From NCBI GenBank assembly GCA_030152105.1, contig JASLIH010000101.1:1-8728 (forward strand): a DNA stretch of 8,728 nt, written 5' to 3'. The notes beneath the pieces were generated by a model that was not told the origin of the DNA, did not search any database, and saw only the letters and a program-made list of their open reading frames with translations. The translations under genes were made by a program, and so were the position numbers. Position 1 is the first letter of the stretch, and each line of letters begins with the position of its first letter. The DNA comes from Actinomycetes bacterium. Lineage in GTDB: Bacteria > Actinomycetota > CALGFH01. This document shows positions 1 through 6,652 of this stretch, in pieces.

Positions 1-1
1 C

Positions 2-103
2 ACCAAGGACGTACCGCCCGACGCCCTCGCCATCGAACGCTCCGACCAGCGGACGATCGAGGGCTGGGCGGCCAGGCGCCGCCGGCAGAGGAGCAAGGAG
101 TGA
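2..103 (+). CDS. glmU: GlmU C-terminal end (bifunctional N-acetylglucosamine-1-phosphate uridyltransferase / glucosamine-1-phosphate acetyltransferase), 5' truncated by the window
   Basis: Only the last 33 codons are inside the window, ending at TGA 101-103. The frame reads TKDVPPDALAIERSDQ, then IEGWAARRR and a basic tail. A 'DVPPGALAV(S/A)R..Q..IEGW' ending is characteristic of the C-terminal left-handed beta-helix acetyltransferase domain of GlmU. GlmU is cytoplasmic and makes UDP-GlcNAc for peptidoglycan by acetylating glucosamine-1-phosphate and then adding UMP. The catalytic parts lie upstream of the window and cannot be judged. The gene stops 13 nt before the prs start, and glmU-prs adjacency is a common actinobacterial arrangement, so the two are probably co-transcribed. 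The identification rests on a short tail plus synteny. Confidence 0.8.
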   Translation, partial: TKDVPPDALAIERSDQRTIEGWAARRRRQRSKE

Positions 104-116
104 CGGGGAGGCCACG

Positions 117-1118
117 GTGAGCAATGGGGTGACACCCAAGCAGGTGGAGGCGCTTGGGCGCCGTCACCTGATGCTGTTCGCTGGGCGGGCCAGCCGCGAG
201 CTGGCCGGCGAGGTGGCCAGGCACCTCGGGATCGAGTGCGGCTCGGTCGAGGTCCGCGACTTCGCCAACGGCGAGACCTACGCCCGGTTCGGGGAGAGCG
301 TGCGCGGCACCGACGCGTTCGTCATCCAGACCCACAGCGCGCCGGTGAACGAGCGGATCATGGAGCAGCTGATCATGATCGACGCCCTCAAGCGGGCGTC
401 GGCCAAGCGGATCAGCGCCGTCGTCCCCTACTACGGCTACTCCCGGCAGGACAAGAAGGGCCGGGGCCGCGAGCCCATCTCGGCCAAGCTGGTGGCCGAC
501 ATGCTGGACACCGCCGGGGCCGACCGGCTGATCACCATGGACCTGCACTCCGGGCAGATCCAGGGGTTCTTCGACGGGCCGGTCGACCACCTGACGGCCA
601 TGCCGGTGCTGGCCGAGCACATCCGCGCCAGCTGCGAGGGCCGCGACCTGGTGGTGGTCGCCCCCGACGCCGGGCGGGTCAGGACGGCCGAGAAGATGGC
701 CGGGCAGCTCGGCGCCCCTCTGGCCTTCCTGCACAAGCGGCGCAGCCGCACCGAGGCCCACAAGGTCGAGGTCCGCGAGGTGGTCGGCGAGGTCGAGGGC
801 CGCCAGTGCGTGCTGATCGACGACATGATCGACACCGCCGGCACCATCGTCCAGGGGGCCGAGGTGCTGATGGACAGCGGCGCCGACCGGGTGACGGCCG
901 CCGCCACCCACGGGATCTTCTCCGGCCCGGCCATCGACCGGCTCAAGAACGCCCCCATCGGCGAGGTCGTGGTCACCGACACCGTGCCCCTGGCCGAGGA
1001 CCAGCGGATCGACAAGATCCGGGTGCTGTCGGTGGCCGGCATCGTCGCCGACGCCATCCGGGCGGTGTTCGAGGACGCCAGCGTCTCCGAGATCTTCAAC
1101 GACCAGAACCAGCTCTAA
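117..1118 (+). CDS. prs: Ribose-phosphate pyrophosphokinase (PRPP synthetase)
   Basis: The 333-residue product transfers pyrophosphate from ATP to ribose-5-phosphate, giving PRPP for purine, pyrimidine, histidine, tryptophan and NAD synthesis; in actinobacteria PRPP also feeds cell-wall arabinan precursors. Two phosphoribosyltransferase-fold halves are visible. The N-terminal half has DFANGE (48-53) and the ATP/catalytic region YYGYSRQDKKGRGREP (105-120) followed by MDLHSGQIQGFF (141-152, His144). The C-terminal half has APDAGRVRTAEKMA (182-195), the flexible-loop lysine in HKRR (206-209), and the PRPP-binding loop DDMIDTAGT (235-243). Its length is slightly above the usual 310-325 residues because of a 14-residue N-terminal extension. 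The GTG start at 117 has GGGGAG (105-110) six nt upstream. All key residues are present, so it should be active. It is co-oriented with glmU, and no strong terminator follows. Confidence 0.97.
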   Translation: MSNGVTPKQVEALGRRHLMLFAGRASRELAGEVARHLGIECGSVEVRDFANGETYARFGESVRGTDAFVIQTHSAPVNERIMEQLIMIDALKRASAKRISAVVPYYGYSRQDKKGRGREPISAKLVADMLDTAGADRLITMDLHSGQIQGFFDGPVDHLTAMPVLAEHIRASCEGRDLVVVAPDAGRVRTAEKMAGQLGAPLAFLHKRRSRTEAHKVEVREVVGEVEGRQCVLIDDMIDTAGTIVQGAEVLMDSGADRVTAAATHGIFSGPAIDRLKNAPIGEVVVTDTVPLAEDQRIDKIRVLSVAGIVADAIRAVFEDASVSEIFNDQNQL

Positions 1119-1229
1119 CCGCCGTTCGCGGCTCCCACGGGGCGTCAGCGCCAGGCCGATCGGTTTGCCCAGCCAGGTCCGGGGCTAGGCAGGGCAGCGA
1201 CGACCAACGACCAGGAGGAGCGCGCCGCA

Positions 1230-1664
1230 ATGCCGAAGACAGCCCGCGACGTCATGACCCCGAACGCCGAGTGCGTCGGGGAGAACGAGACCCTGCTCGA
1301 CGCGGCCAGGAAGATGGCCGACCGCGGGTACGGGGCCATGCCCATCTGTGGCGAGGACGACCGCCTCAAGGGCATGGTCACCGACCGTGACATCGTCGTG
1401 AAGGCACTGGCCAAGGGCAAGGACCCGTCCTCGACCCGGGCCGGCGAGCTCGGCGAGGGCAAGCCGGTCACCATCGGGGCCGACGAGTCCATCCAGGAGG
1501 CCCTGCGCACGATGGCCCAGTACAAGGTCCGCCGCCTGCCGGTGATCGACGGCCACAAGCTGGTCGGCATCATCTCGGTGGCCGACATCGCCCGCGAGCT
1601 GGAGGACGACAGCTCCAAGGGCGACCTGATCGAGGCCATCTCCGAGGGCCCGTCCCAGAACTGA
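1230..1664 (+). CDS. Tandem CBS-domain protein, similar to mycobacterial hypoxic response protein 1 (HRP1)
   Basis: The product is 144 residues, consisting almost entirely of two CBS domains (about 7-64 and 74-130). Each carries the typical end motif, GMVTDRDI (48-55) and GIISVADI (113-120), and there is no attached enzyme or transporter domain. From memory it aligns along its whole length with M. tuberculosis HRP1 (Rv2626c, about 143 residues), sharing blocks such as PICG-DDRL, TDRDIV-K, SIQE and KVRR-PVI. Cys15 and Cys40 fall where I recall cysteines in HRP1. CBS pairs usually bind adenine nucleotides or ions, but HRP1's role is unsettled, so no reaction is assigned. The ATG at 1230 follows AGGAGG (1213-1218) at 11 nt. 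It lies 111 nt after prs, with no DosR-like palindrome, so hypoxic control is not supported here. A hairpin follows the stop. Confidence 0.9.
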   Translation: MPKTARDVMTPNAECVGENETLLDAARKMADRGYGAMPICGEDDRLKGMVTDRDIVVKALAKGKDPSSTRAGELGEGKPVTIGADESIQEALRTMAQYKVRRLPVIDGHKLVGIISVADIARELEDDSSKGDLIEAISEGPSQN

Positions 1665-1674
1665 CGACCAAAAC

Positions 1675-1706
1675 GACCGCCCCCGGGGATCCCCCCAGGG
1701 GCGGTC
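1675..1706 (+). terminator. GC-rich hairpin between the CBS gene and ligC, probable terminator
   Basis: A perfect 9-bp stem, GACCGCCCC (1675-1683) with GGGGCGGTC (1698-1706), begins 10 nt after the CBS stop codon. The 14-nt loop itself contains the palindrome GGGGATCCCC, so a second inner stem or slipped pairing is possible. There is no T-run after the stem, which is common for terminator-like hairpins in high-GC actinobacteria. It would separate the CBS gene from the ligC group. It could instead be a processing or leader structure for ligC, whose ATG is 22 nt downstream. Confidence 0.5.
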
Positions 1707-1728
1707 CCGTCGTGGCACCATCGAGGGC

Positions 1729-2805
1729 ATGGACCTGCCGGTGATGCCCCCGATCCGCCCCATGCTGGCCAAGTCGGTGTCGATCCTGCCCGAGGGGATG
1801 CTGTACGAGCCCAAGTGGGACGGGTTCCGCTGCGTGGTCTTCCGCGACGGTGACGAGATCGAGCTCGGCAGCCGCAAGGAACGGCCGCTGACCCGCTACT
1901 TCCCCGAGATCGTGGAGGCGGCCCGTACCCAGCTCCCGCCACGCTGCGTGGTCGACGGCGAGATCGTGATCGCCAGCGGCCCCGGCCTCGACTTCGAGGC
2001 CCTGCTCCAGCGCATCCACCCGGCCGCCTCCCGGGTCAACCTGCTCGCCGAGCAGACGCCGGCCTGGCTGATCGCCTTCGACCTGCTCGCCCTCGGCGAC
2101 GAGTCGCTGATGGAACGGCCCCTGGCCGAGCGCCGGGCCGCCCTCTCCGAGGCCCTGGCCGGGGCGGGGCCGCCCGTGTTCACCACCCCGTTCACCGACT
2201 CCATGCGCCAGGCCGAGCGCTGGTTCCGGGTGTTCGAGGGCGCCGGCCTCGACGGGGTCATCGCCAAGCCCCGCGACCTGCCCTACCTGGAGGACCAGCG
2301 GGTCATGTTCAAGGTCAAGCACGAGCGGACCGCCGACTGCGTGGTCGCCGGCTTCCGCTGGCACAAGAAGGGCCCGGTGGTCGGCTCGCTCCTGCTCGGG
2401 CTCAACGACGAGGAGGGCCGGCTCCAGCACGTCGGGGTGTCAGCCTCGTTCTCGATGGAGCGGCGCCGCGAGCTGCTGGACGAGCTGGCCCCCTACCGCC
2501 TGGAGGAGGGCGCCGAGCACCCCTGGACCGGGTACTCCACCCCGGAGCGGACCCCGGGCGGCATGGTCTCGCGCTGGAACGCCAAGAAGGACCTGACCTT
2601 CGAGCTGCTCGACCCCAAGCTGGTGGTCGAGGTGGCCTACGACCACATGGAGGGCCGGCGCTTCCGCCACACCGCCCAGTTCCGGCGCTGGCGCTATGAC
2701 CGCGACCCCTCCTCCTGCACCTACGCCCAGATCGAGCGGCCGGTCGAGTTCGACCTGGGCGACATCCTGGCCCGGGGCGGCCTGCCTGATTCGGGGGCCC
2801 CCTGA
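1729..2805 (+). CDS. ligC: ATP-dependent DNA ligase, LigC type
   Basis: This 358-residue nucleotidyltransferase seals nicked DNA through an enzyme-AMP intermediate. Motif I is EPKWDGFR (27-34), with Lys29 the expected adenylated residue. Motif III is VDGEIV (75-80), IIIa is IAFDLL (115-120), IV is LDGVIAK (174-180, with Asp where many ligases have Glu), and V is MFKVKHER (193-200, Lys195 and Lys197). The remainder is the C-terminal OB-fold domain (about 200-340). There are no polymerase or nuclease domains, so this is not LigD, and its length equals what I recall for M. tuberculosis LigC (358). LigC-type enzymes are linked to base-excision repair and backup end-joining. The ATG at 1729 gives MDLPVMPP, the family's usual beginning, but its ribosome binding site is poor (GAGGG ends 1 nt before the ATG); GTG 1741 or ATG 1744 are alternatives. 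It heads a tight run with the SnoaL-like and topoisomerase genes. Confidence 0.95.
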   Translation: MDLPVMPPIRPMLAKSVSILPEGMLYEPKWDGFRCVVFRDGDEIELGSRKERPLTRYFPEIVEAARTQLPPRCVVDGEIVIASGPGLDFEALLQRIHPAASRVNLLAEQTPAWLIAFDLLALGDESLMERPLAERRAALSEALAGAGPPVFTTPFTDSMRQAERWFRVFEGAGLDGVIAKPRDLPYLEDQRVMFKVKHERTADCVVAGFRWHKKGPVVGSLLLGLNDEEGRLQHVGVSASFSMERRRELLDELAPYRLEEGAEHPWTGYSTPERTPGGMVSRWNAKKDLTFELLDPKLVVEVAYDHMEGRRFRHTAQFRRWRYDRDPSSCTYAQIERPVEFDLGDILARGGLPDSGAP

Positions 2806-2823
2806 CGGGATAGGAGAGACGAC

Positions 2824-3204
2824 ATGGACGAACCAGGTGGCCAGGAGCCGGAGGCCGTGATGACCGCCTACGCCTCGGCCCTTGACGCCGGCGACGCCGG
2901 CCTGGCCGCCGACCTGTACGCCGAGAACAGCCTGCTGGCCAGCGCCGACGAGCGCATCTCGGGCCGGCCGGGGATCAGCGGGTGGCACGAGGACCTGCTG
3001 CGCCGGGGCCAGGTGACGGCCCGCCCGGCCGGCCAGGGCAGCGACCGCGGCCGCCTTGAGGTCGACAGCGCCGCCGGCCGGTTCGTGGTCGAGCTGGCCT
3101 TCGACGCCTCGGGCAGGATCGGCACCGCCCGCTGGCTCACCCCGGCCGAGGCCGGCCTGCCCCAGGAGCAACGGGAGCGGACCGCCACCCCTCCGGCCTC
3201 CTAG
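2824..3204 (+). CDS. Small SnoaL/NTF2-like protein of unknown function
   Basis: The 126-residue product has the layout of a SnoaL/NTF2-like alpha+beta cone. Helix VMTAYASALDAGDA (12-25) is followed by LAADLYAENSLLAS (28-41), a GRPGISGW loop-helix (47-54), and beta strands RLEVDSAAGRFVVEL and FDASGRIGTARWL. This pattern, with an Ala/Gly-rich first helix, a 'GD' turn and a hydrophobic pocket, is typical of stand-alone NTF2-like proteins, which range from ketosteroid isomerases to non-enzymatic ligand binders. No catalytic Asp/His set can be assigned, so no reaction is claimed. It has no signal peptide or membrane segment and is probably cytoplasmic. ATG 2824 has AGGAG (2812-2816) 7 nt upstream. 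It sits 18 nt after ligC and 5 nt before the topoisomerase gene, which implies one transcript and perhaps translational coupling. The C-terminal tail from about 110 is polar and probably disordered. Confidence 0.75.
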   Translation: MDEPGGQEPEAVMTAYASALDAGDAGLAADLYAENSLLASADERISGRPGISGWHEDLLRRGQVTARPAGQGSDRGRLEVDSAAGRFVVELAFDASGRIGTARWLTPAEAGLPQEQRERTATPPAS

Positions 3205-3209
3205 GCGCC

Positions 3210-4262
3210 ATGGCCAGGATCAGACGGGTCGACTGCTCGGGCCCGGGGATCCACCGCCGGCGACGGGGGCGGTCCTTCAGCTACGAGGAGCCCGACGGGC
3301 AGGCGGTCACCGACCCCGAGACGCTGGCCCGGATCCGGGGGCTGGGGATCCCGCCGGCCTGGAAGGACGTGTGGATCTGCCCCATCCCCACCGGGCACCT
3401 CCAGGCGGTCGGGACCGACGCTGCCGGCCGCCGCCAGTACCTCTACCACGAGGCCTGGCGGACCCGGCGCGAGGCGGCCAAGTTCGACCACATGCTGGAG
3501 TTCGCCCACGCCCTGCCCGGGCTGCGCGAGCGGGCGGCCGAGCACCTGACCCAGCCCGGCCTGTCCCGTGAGCGGGTGCTGGCCTGCGCGACCCGGCTGC
3601 TGGACCGGGGCTTCTTCCGGATGGGCACCGAGGACTACGCCGAGCAGAACCAGACCTACGGCCTCGCCACCATCCAGAAGCGCCACGTGCGCCTGGACGG
3701 CGACCTGATCTCCTTCGACTACGTGGCCAAGAGCGGCAAGCGGCGCCTGGCCTCGGTCCTCGACCCGTCCGTGAGCGACGTCGTCGCCCAGCTCAAGCGC
3801 CGCCGCGGCGGCGGCCCCGACCTGCTCGCCTTCAAGGACGGCCGGGCCTGGGTGGACGTCCGCTCCGACGACATCAACGCCTACATCAGGGAGCAGACCG
3901 GCGGCGACTTCACCGCCAAGGACTTCCGCACCTGGAGCGCCACCGTGCTCGCCTCGGTGGCCATGGCCAGCTCGTTCCCCCAGGCCAGGTCCAGGACGGC
4001 CAGGGCCAGGGCGATCACCCGGGCGGTCAAGGAGGTCGCCCACTACCTGGGCAACACCCCGGCGGTCTGCCGCGCCTCCTACATCGACCCGCGGGTGTTC
4101 GACCGCTACCGGTCCGGCCTGACCATCGCCGGCGCCCTGGAGCAGCTCGGCCAGGTCGGCGAGCTCGGCGAGCCGGCCCACCAGGGCCCGGTCGAGGAGG
4201 CCGTGCTGGACCTGATCGAGGACAAGCACGGGCCGGCCCTCGAGCTGGACCTCATCGCCTGA
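3210..4262 (+). CDS. DNA topoisomerase IB (poxvirus/Deinococcus type)
   Basis: The 350-residue product relaxes positive and negative supercoils by cutting one strand and forming a 3'-phosphotyrosyl link, without ATP or metal. The N-terminal domain (about 10-95) has GIPPAWKDVWICP and TGHLQAVGTDAAGRRQYLYH. The catalytic core follows, with every expected active-site residue: Arg137 in FFRMGTEDY, Lys174 in YVAKSGK, Arg240 in KDFRTWSAT, Asn282 in YLGNTPAVCRASYIDP (the His/Asn position), and nucleophile Tyr291. The residue spacing agrees with the Deinococcus enzyme as I recall it. The start follows the SnoaL-like stop by 5 nt, with only a weak ribosome binding site (AGG at 3203-3205), so translation is probably coupled. 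It is the last gene of the ligC run. The pairing of a ligase with a nick-making topoisomerase suggests a DNA repair or topology role, but that is inference. Confidence 0.95.
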   Translation: MARIRRVDCSGPGIHRRRRGRSFSYEEPDGQAVTDPETLARIRGLGIPPAWKDVWICPIPTGHLQAVGTDAAGRRQYLYHEAWRTRREAAKFDHMLEFAHALPGLRERAAEHLTQPGLSRERVLACATRLLDRGFFRMGTEDYAEQNQTYGLATIQKRHVRLDGDLISFDYVAKSGKRRLASVLDPSVSDVVAQLKRRRGGGPDLLAFKDGRAWVDVRSDDINAYIREQTGGDFTAKDFRTWSATVLASVAMASSFPQARSRTARARAITRAVKEVAHYLGNTPAVCRASYIDPRVFDRYRSGLTIAGALEQLGQVGELGEPAHQGPVEEAVLDLIEDKHGPALELDLIA

Positions 4263-4275
4263 GCACTGCTACCCT
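4246..4275 (+). promoter_or_regulatory. Possible sigma-A-type promoter for rplY-pth
   Basis: TGGACC (4246-4251) and TACCCT (4270-4275) are separated by 18 nt, resembling an actinobacterial -35/-10 pair with a TANNNT -10. The -10 lies just after the topoisomerase stop and about 75 nt before the rplY start, a sensible leader length. The -35 is only a partial match and lies inside the topoisomerase reading frame. This is pattern reading only. Confidence 0.3.
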
Positions 4276-4285
4276 CGCCGTCGTC

Positions 4286-4301
4286 CCCGGCCCTGGCCGG
4301 G
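4286..4301 (+). terminator. Hairpin between topoisomerase IB and rplY (terminator or leader stem)
   Basis: CCCGGC (4286-4291) pairs with GCCGGG (4296-4301) around a CCTG loop; a seventh pair, C4292-G4295, is possible but would leave a 2-nt loop. It lies 23 nt after the topoisomerase stop and is followed by a mildly T-rich CATTCGTTGTGTG, so it can serve as the terminator of the ligC-topoisomerase run. If the TACCCT at 4270-4275 is a real -10, the hairpin would instead lie at the 5' end of the rplY leader. The sequence alone does not decide between these. Confidence 0.45.
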
Positions 4302-4348
4302 CATTCGTTGTGTGCGCACGAATTTCGCGTCGAGGAGGCTCGTCCCCC

Positions 4349-5011
4349 ATGTCCGAGTACAAGCTGGCCGCCGAGAACCGCTCGGACGCCGGGAAGGGGG
4401 TCGCCCGCCGGCTGCGGGCCACCGGCCGGGTCCCGGCCGTGCTGTACGGCCACGGCACCAAGCCCCAGCACCTGAGCGTCGACGCCCGCCAGCTCGGCCA
4501 GGCCCTGCGAACCGACGCCGGCGCCAACGTGCTGATCTCGCTGGAGGTCGGGCGCGACAAGCACCTGGCCCTGGCCAAGGAGATCCAGCGTCACCCGGTC
4601 AGGGGCGACTTCATCCACGTCGACTTCCTCCAGGTCCGCCGGGGCGAGAAGGTCCACGTCCAGGTGTCGGTGCGCCTGGTCGGGGAGGCGCCCGGGGTCC
4701 GCGAGGGCGGCATCGCCGACCAGGACCTGTACCAGCTCAACGTCGAGGCCGAGGTGACCGCCGTGCCCGAGGCGATCGAGGCCGACGTGTCCGGCCTGGC
4801 CATCGGGGACGTGCTGCGGGTCGCCGACCTCAAGGCTCCCGGCGGCGCCGTCATCCTCGACGACCCCGAGGCCGTGGTCGTGTCCGTGGCCGCGCCGACG
4901 GTCGAGGCCGAGCCCGAGCCCGCCGAGGGCGAGGAGGGCGAGGCCGCCGAGGGTGGCGAGGGCGCCACCGCCGAGGACGCCGGCGAGGGCGAGGACCGGT
5001 CCGAGGCCTAG
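4349..5011 (+). CDS. rplY: 50S ribosomal protein L25, Ctc/TL5 type
   Basis: The 220-residue product binds 5S rRNA in the large ribosomal subunit; long-form members are also known as general stress protein Ctc. The L25 domain spans about 4-92, with YKLAAENRSDAGKGVARRLR and GRVPAVLYGHG at the start and HPVRGDFIHVDFLQVRRGEKV at the junction. The TL5 C-terminal beta domain follows (about 98-183: VSVRLVGEAPGVREGG, IEADVSGLAIGDVLRVADL). Residues 186-220 form a low-complexity Glu/Ala/Gly tail, as in many actinobacterial Ctc proteins. I chose ATG 4349 because AGGAGG (4333-4338) sits 10 nt before it and MSEYKLAAE is the family start; an in-frame GTG at 4310 would add 13 unconserved residues. pth follows after 37 nt, the usual rplY-pth pair, probably one transcript. 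Confidence 0.96.
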   Translation: MSEYKLAAENRSDAGKGVARRLRATGRVPAVLYGHGTKPQHLSVDARQLGQALRTDAGANVLISLEVGRDKHLALAKEIQRHPVRGDFIHVDFLQVRRGEKVHVQVSVRLVGEAPGVREGGIADQDLYQLNVEAEVTAVPEAIEADVSGLAIGDVLRVADLKAPGGAVILDDPEAVVVSVAAPTVEAEPEPAEGEEGEAAEGGEGATAEDAGEGEDRSEA

Positions 5012-5048
5012 GCGGCCGGTGCCACTCCAGCTCCGGAAGCGGACCACG

Positions 5049-5636
5049 ATGACCGCCGCCGGCAGCGACGGCGGCCCCTGGATCGTGCTCGGGCTCGGCA
5101 ACCCCGACGACGAGTACGGCAACTCCCGGCACAACGCCGGGGCCATGGTGGTCGCCCTGCTGGCCGAACGGGCCGGGGCCAAGCTGAAGCGGACCCGCAA
5201 CCGGGCCCAGGTGGCCGAGATCCGCGACGGCGACACCCGGGTCGTGCTGGCCCGGCCCAACAGCTACGTCAACGAGTCCGGAGGCCCGGCCTCGCTGCTG
5301 GCCCGCTGGTACAAGACGCCGGTGGAGCGGATCATCGTCGTCCACGACGAGATCGACCTGGCCTACGGCAAGATCCAGGTCCGCCGGGACGGCGGCACGG
5401 CCGGCCACAACGGCCTCAAGGACGTCGCCAAGGGGCTCGGCTCCCCGGACTTCCTGCGGGTCCGCGTCGGCGTCGGCCGCCCCCCCGGTCGCAAGGACCC
5501 GGCCGACTACGTGCTCGAGCCGATCGCCAAGCGCGACGCCGAGGACTTCGCCGTCCTGGTCGCCCGGGCCGCCGACGCCGCCATGGACCTCGTCCACCTC
5601 CCGCTGGAACGGGCCCAGGACCGCCACAACCGCTGA
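5049..5636 (+). CDS. pth: Peptidyl-tRNA hydrolase
   Basis: The 195-residue cytoplasmic enzyme cleaves the ester bond of peptidyl-tRNAs that fall off stalled ribosomes, recycling tRNA. The family signature is complete: GLGNP (15-19, Asn18), RHNAG (27-31, catalytic His28), RPNSYVNESG (69-78, Asn75), HDEID (99-103, Asp100) and GGTAGHNGLK (115-124, Asn121). The length is standard. ATG 5049 is preferred because the conserved WIVLGLGNP begins at residue 11 and GGAAG (5035-5039) lies 9 nt upstream. The open frame runs back to 4953 inside rplY, and an in-frame GTG at 5019 is a less likely start. It follows rplY by 37 nt and should share its promoter, so translation factors are made together. Confidence 0.97.
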   Translation: MTAAGSDGGPWIVLGLGNPDDEYGNSRHNAGAMVVALLAERAGAKLKRTRNRAQVAEIRDGDTRVVLARPNSYVNESGGPASLLARWYKTPVERIIVVHDEIDLAYGKIQVRRDGGTAGHNGLKDVAKGLGSPDFLRVRVGVGRPPGRKDPADYVLEPIAKRDAEDFAVLVARAADAAMDLVHLPLERAQDRHNR

Positions 5637-5695
5637 CGGCCGCCTATCCTGTGCTCGGTTCCCGCCACCCCGAGCGGTTGCAGGAAGGAGCGAAG

Positions 5696-6652
5696 GTGAA
5701 CCCTTCAGCGGTGCGGTCCGCAGCGGCGCGGATCGCCGGCCAGGTGCACCGGACCCCGGTGCGCACCTCGGCCACTCTCGACGGGCGCACCGGCGCCCAG
5801 GTCCTGGTCAAGGACGAGGCGGTCCAGAAGACGGGCTCGTTCAAGGCCCGCGGCGCCCTCAACCGCCTGCTCACCCTGCCCGACGAGGCCCGCGAGCGGG
5901 GGCTGGTGTGCGTCACCGCCGGCAACCACGGCGCCGCCGTGGCCTGGGCGGCGGCCCAGACCGGGGCCAAGGCGACCGTGGTCATGCCGACCTACAGCCC
6001 GGCCGCCAAGGTGGCCGCCTGCTGGAGCTACGGCGCCGAGGTGATCCTGCACGGCGACACCACCACCGAGGCGTTCGCCGAGTGCGAGCGGCTCCAGGGC
6101 GAGCGCGGCCTCACCTTCGTCCACCCCTTCGACGACCCCGAGATCGTCGCCGGCCAGGGCACCGTCGGCCTGGAGCTGGTCGAGGACGCCGGCCCGGTCG
6201 ACGTCTGGGTGGTGAGCGTCGGGGGCGGCGGCCTCACCTGCGGCACCGCCCTGGCCGTGCGGGACGCCAACCCCGACTGCCGGGTGGTCGCGGTCGAGCC
6301 CGAGGGCGCCGCCGCCCTGACCGCCGCCCTGGCCGCCGGCCGCCCGGTCCCGATCGTCGCCCGCTCGGTCGCCGACGGCCTCTGCGCCCCCTTCGCCGGC
6401 CCCCTCACCTTCCCCCTCTTCCGCGACCTGGTCGACGAGGTCGTCCTGCTGTCGGAGGCCGAGCTCCTGGCCGGGGTCCGGTTCGTCATGGAACGGATGA
6501 AGGTCGTGGTCGAGCCGGCCGGGGCGGCCACCGTCGCCGCCCTCCTCGCCGGCAAGGCCGGCGACCTCACCGGCCAGCGCGTCGGCACCGTCCTCACCGG
6601 CGGCAACCTCGACCTGGGCGTGGTCATCCCCCAGCTGCCGCCGGCCGACTGA
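5696..6652 (+). CDS. Threonine/serine dehydratase-like PLP enzyme (fold type II), no ACT domain
   Basis: The 318-residue pyridoxal-phosphate enzyme most likely deaminates L-threonine (to 2-oxobutanoate) and/or L-serine (to pyruvate). The Schiff-base lysine is Lys50 in KTGSFKARGALNRL. The cofactor-substrate loop is TAGNHGAAVA (74-83), the phosphate-binding loop is GGGG (176-179), and TGGN (301-304) is at the usual C-terminal cofactor site. It ends where the catalytic domain ends, without the regulatory ACT domain of biosynthetic IlvA (about 400-500 residues), so isoleucine feedback is not expected. Serine racemase and hydroxyaspartate ammonia-lyase share this fold and cannot be excluded. GTG 5696 is chosen for its strong GGAAGGAG (5683-5690) at 5 nt; an in-frame GTG at 5651 has none. 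A 6-bp stem (GCTCGG 5653-5658 / CCGAGC 5670-5675) and a TATCCT (5645-5650) lie in the 59-nt gap after pth, so it may have its own promoter. It is convergent with the cupin, 7 nt away. Confidence 0.88.
   Translation: MNPSAVRSAAARIAGQVHRTPVRTSATLDGRTGAQVLVKDEAVQKTGSFKARGALNRLLTLPDEARERGLVCVTAGNHGAAVAWAAAQTGAKATVVMPTYSPAAKVAACWSYGAEVILHGDTTTEAFAECERLQGERGLTFVHPFDDPEIVAGQGTVGLELVEDAGPVDVWVVSVGGGGLTCGTALAVRDANPDCRVVAVEPEGAAALTAALAAGRPVPIVARSVADGLCAPFAGPLTFPLFRDLVDEVVLLSEAELLAGVRFVMERMKVVVEPAGAATVAALLAGKAGDLTGQRVGTVLTGGNLDLGVVIPQLPPAD

Noticed and set aside
1119..1229. Search for a DosR-type box or riboswitch ahead of the HRP1-like gene
   Set aside because: Only small 4-bp stems (GCCG-TTCG-CGGC at 1121-1132, GGCG-TCAG-CGCC at 1141-1152) are present. 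There is no GGGAC/GTCCC palindrome and no conserved aptamer pattern.
236..1390. A 384-codon plus-strand open frame overlapping prs and the CBS gene
   Set aside because: It is an Arg/Gly/Pro-rich frame-shifted shadow of prs that crosses the prs stop into the next gene, with no family features.
3201..4229. A 342-codon open frame antisense to the topoisomerase gene
   Set aside because: It is a by-product of high third-position GC. The peptide is Gly/Val/Leu/Ala/Pro-rich without domain features, and the opposite strand encodes a topoisomerase with a full active site.
4303..4322. Inverted repeat TTCGT...ACGAA around GTGCGCAC upstream of rplY
   Set aside because: The arms are only 5 bp with an asymmetric centre. 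It may be a chance product next to the ribosome binding site, and no partner site or regulator is visible.
4106..5260. A 384-codon minus-strand open frame across rplY and the pth start
   Set aside because: The composition is low-complexity, it is antisense to two well-supported genes, and it has no ribosome binding site or recognisable motif.
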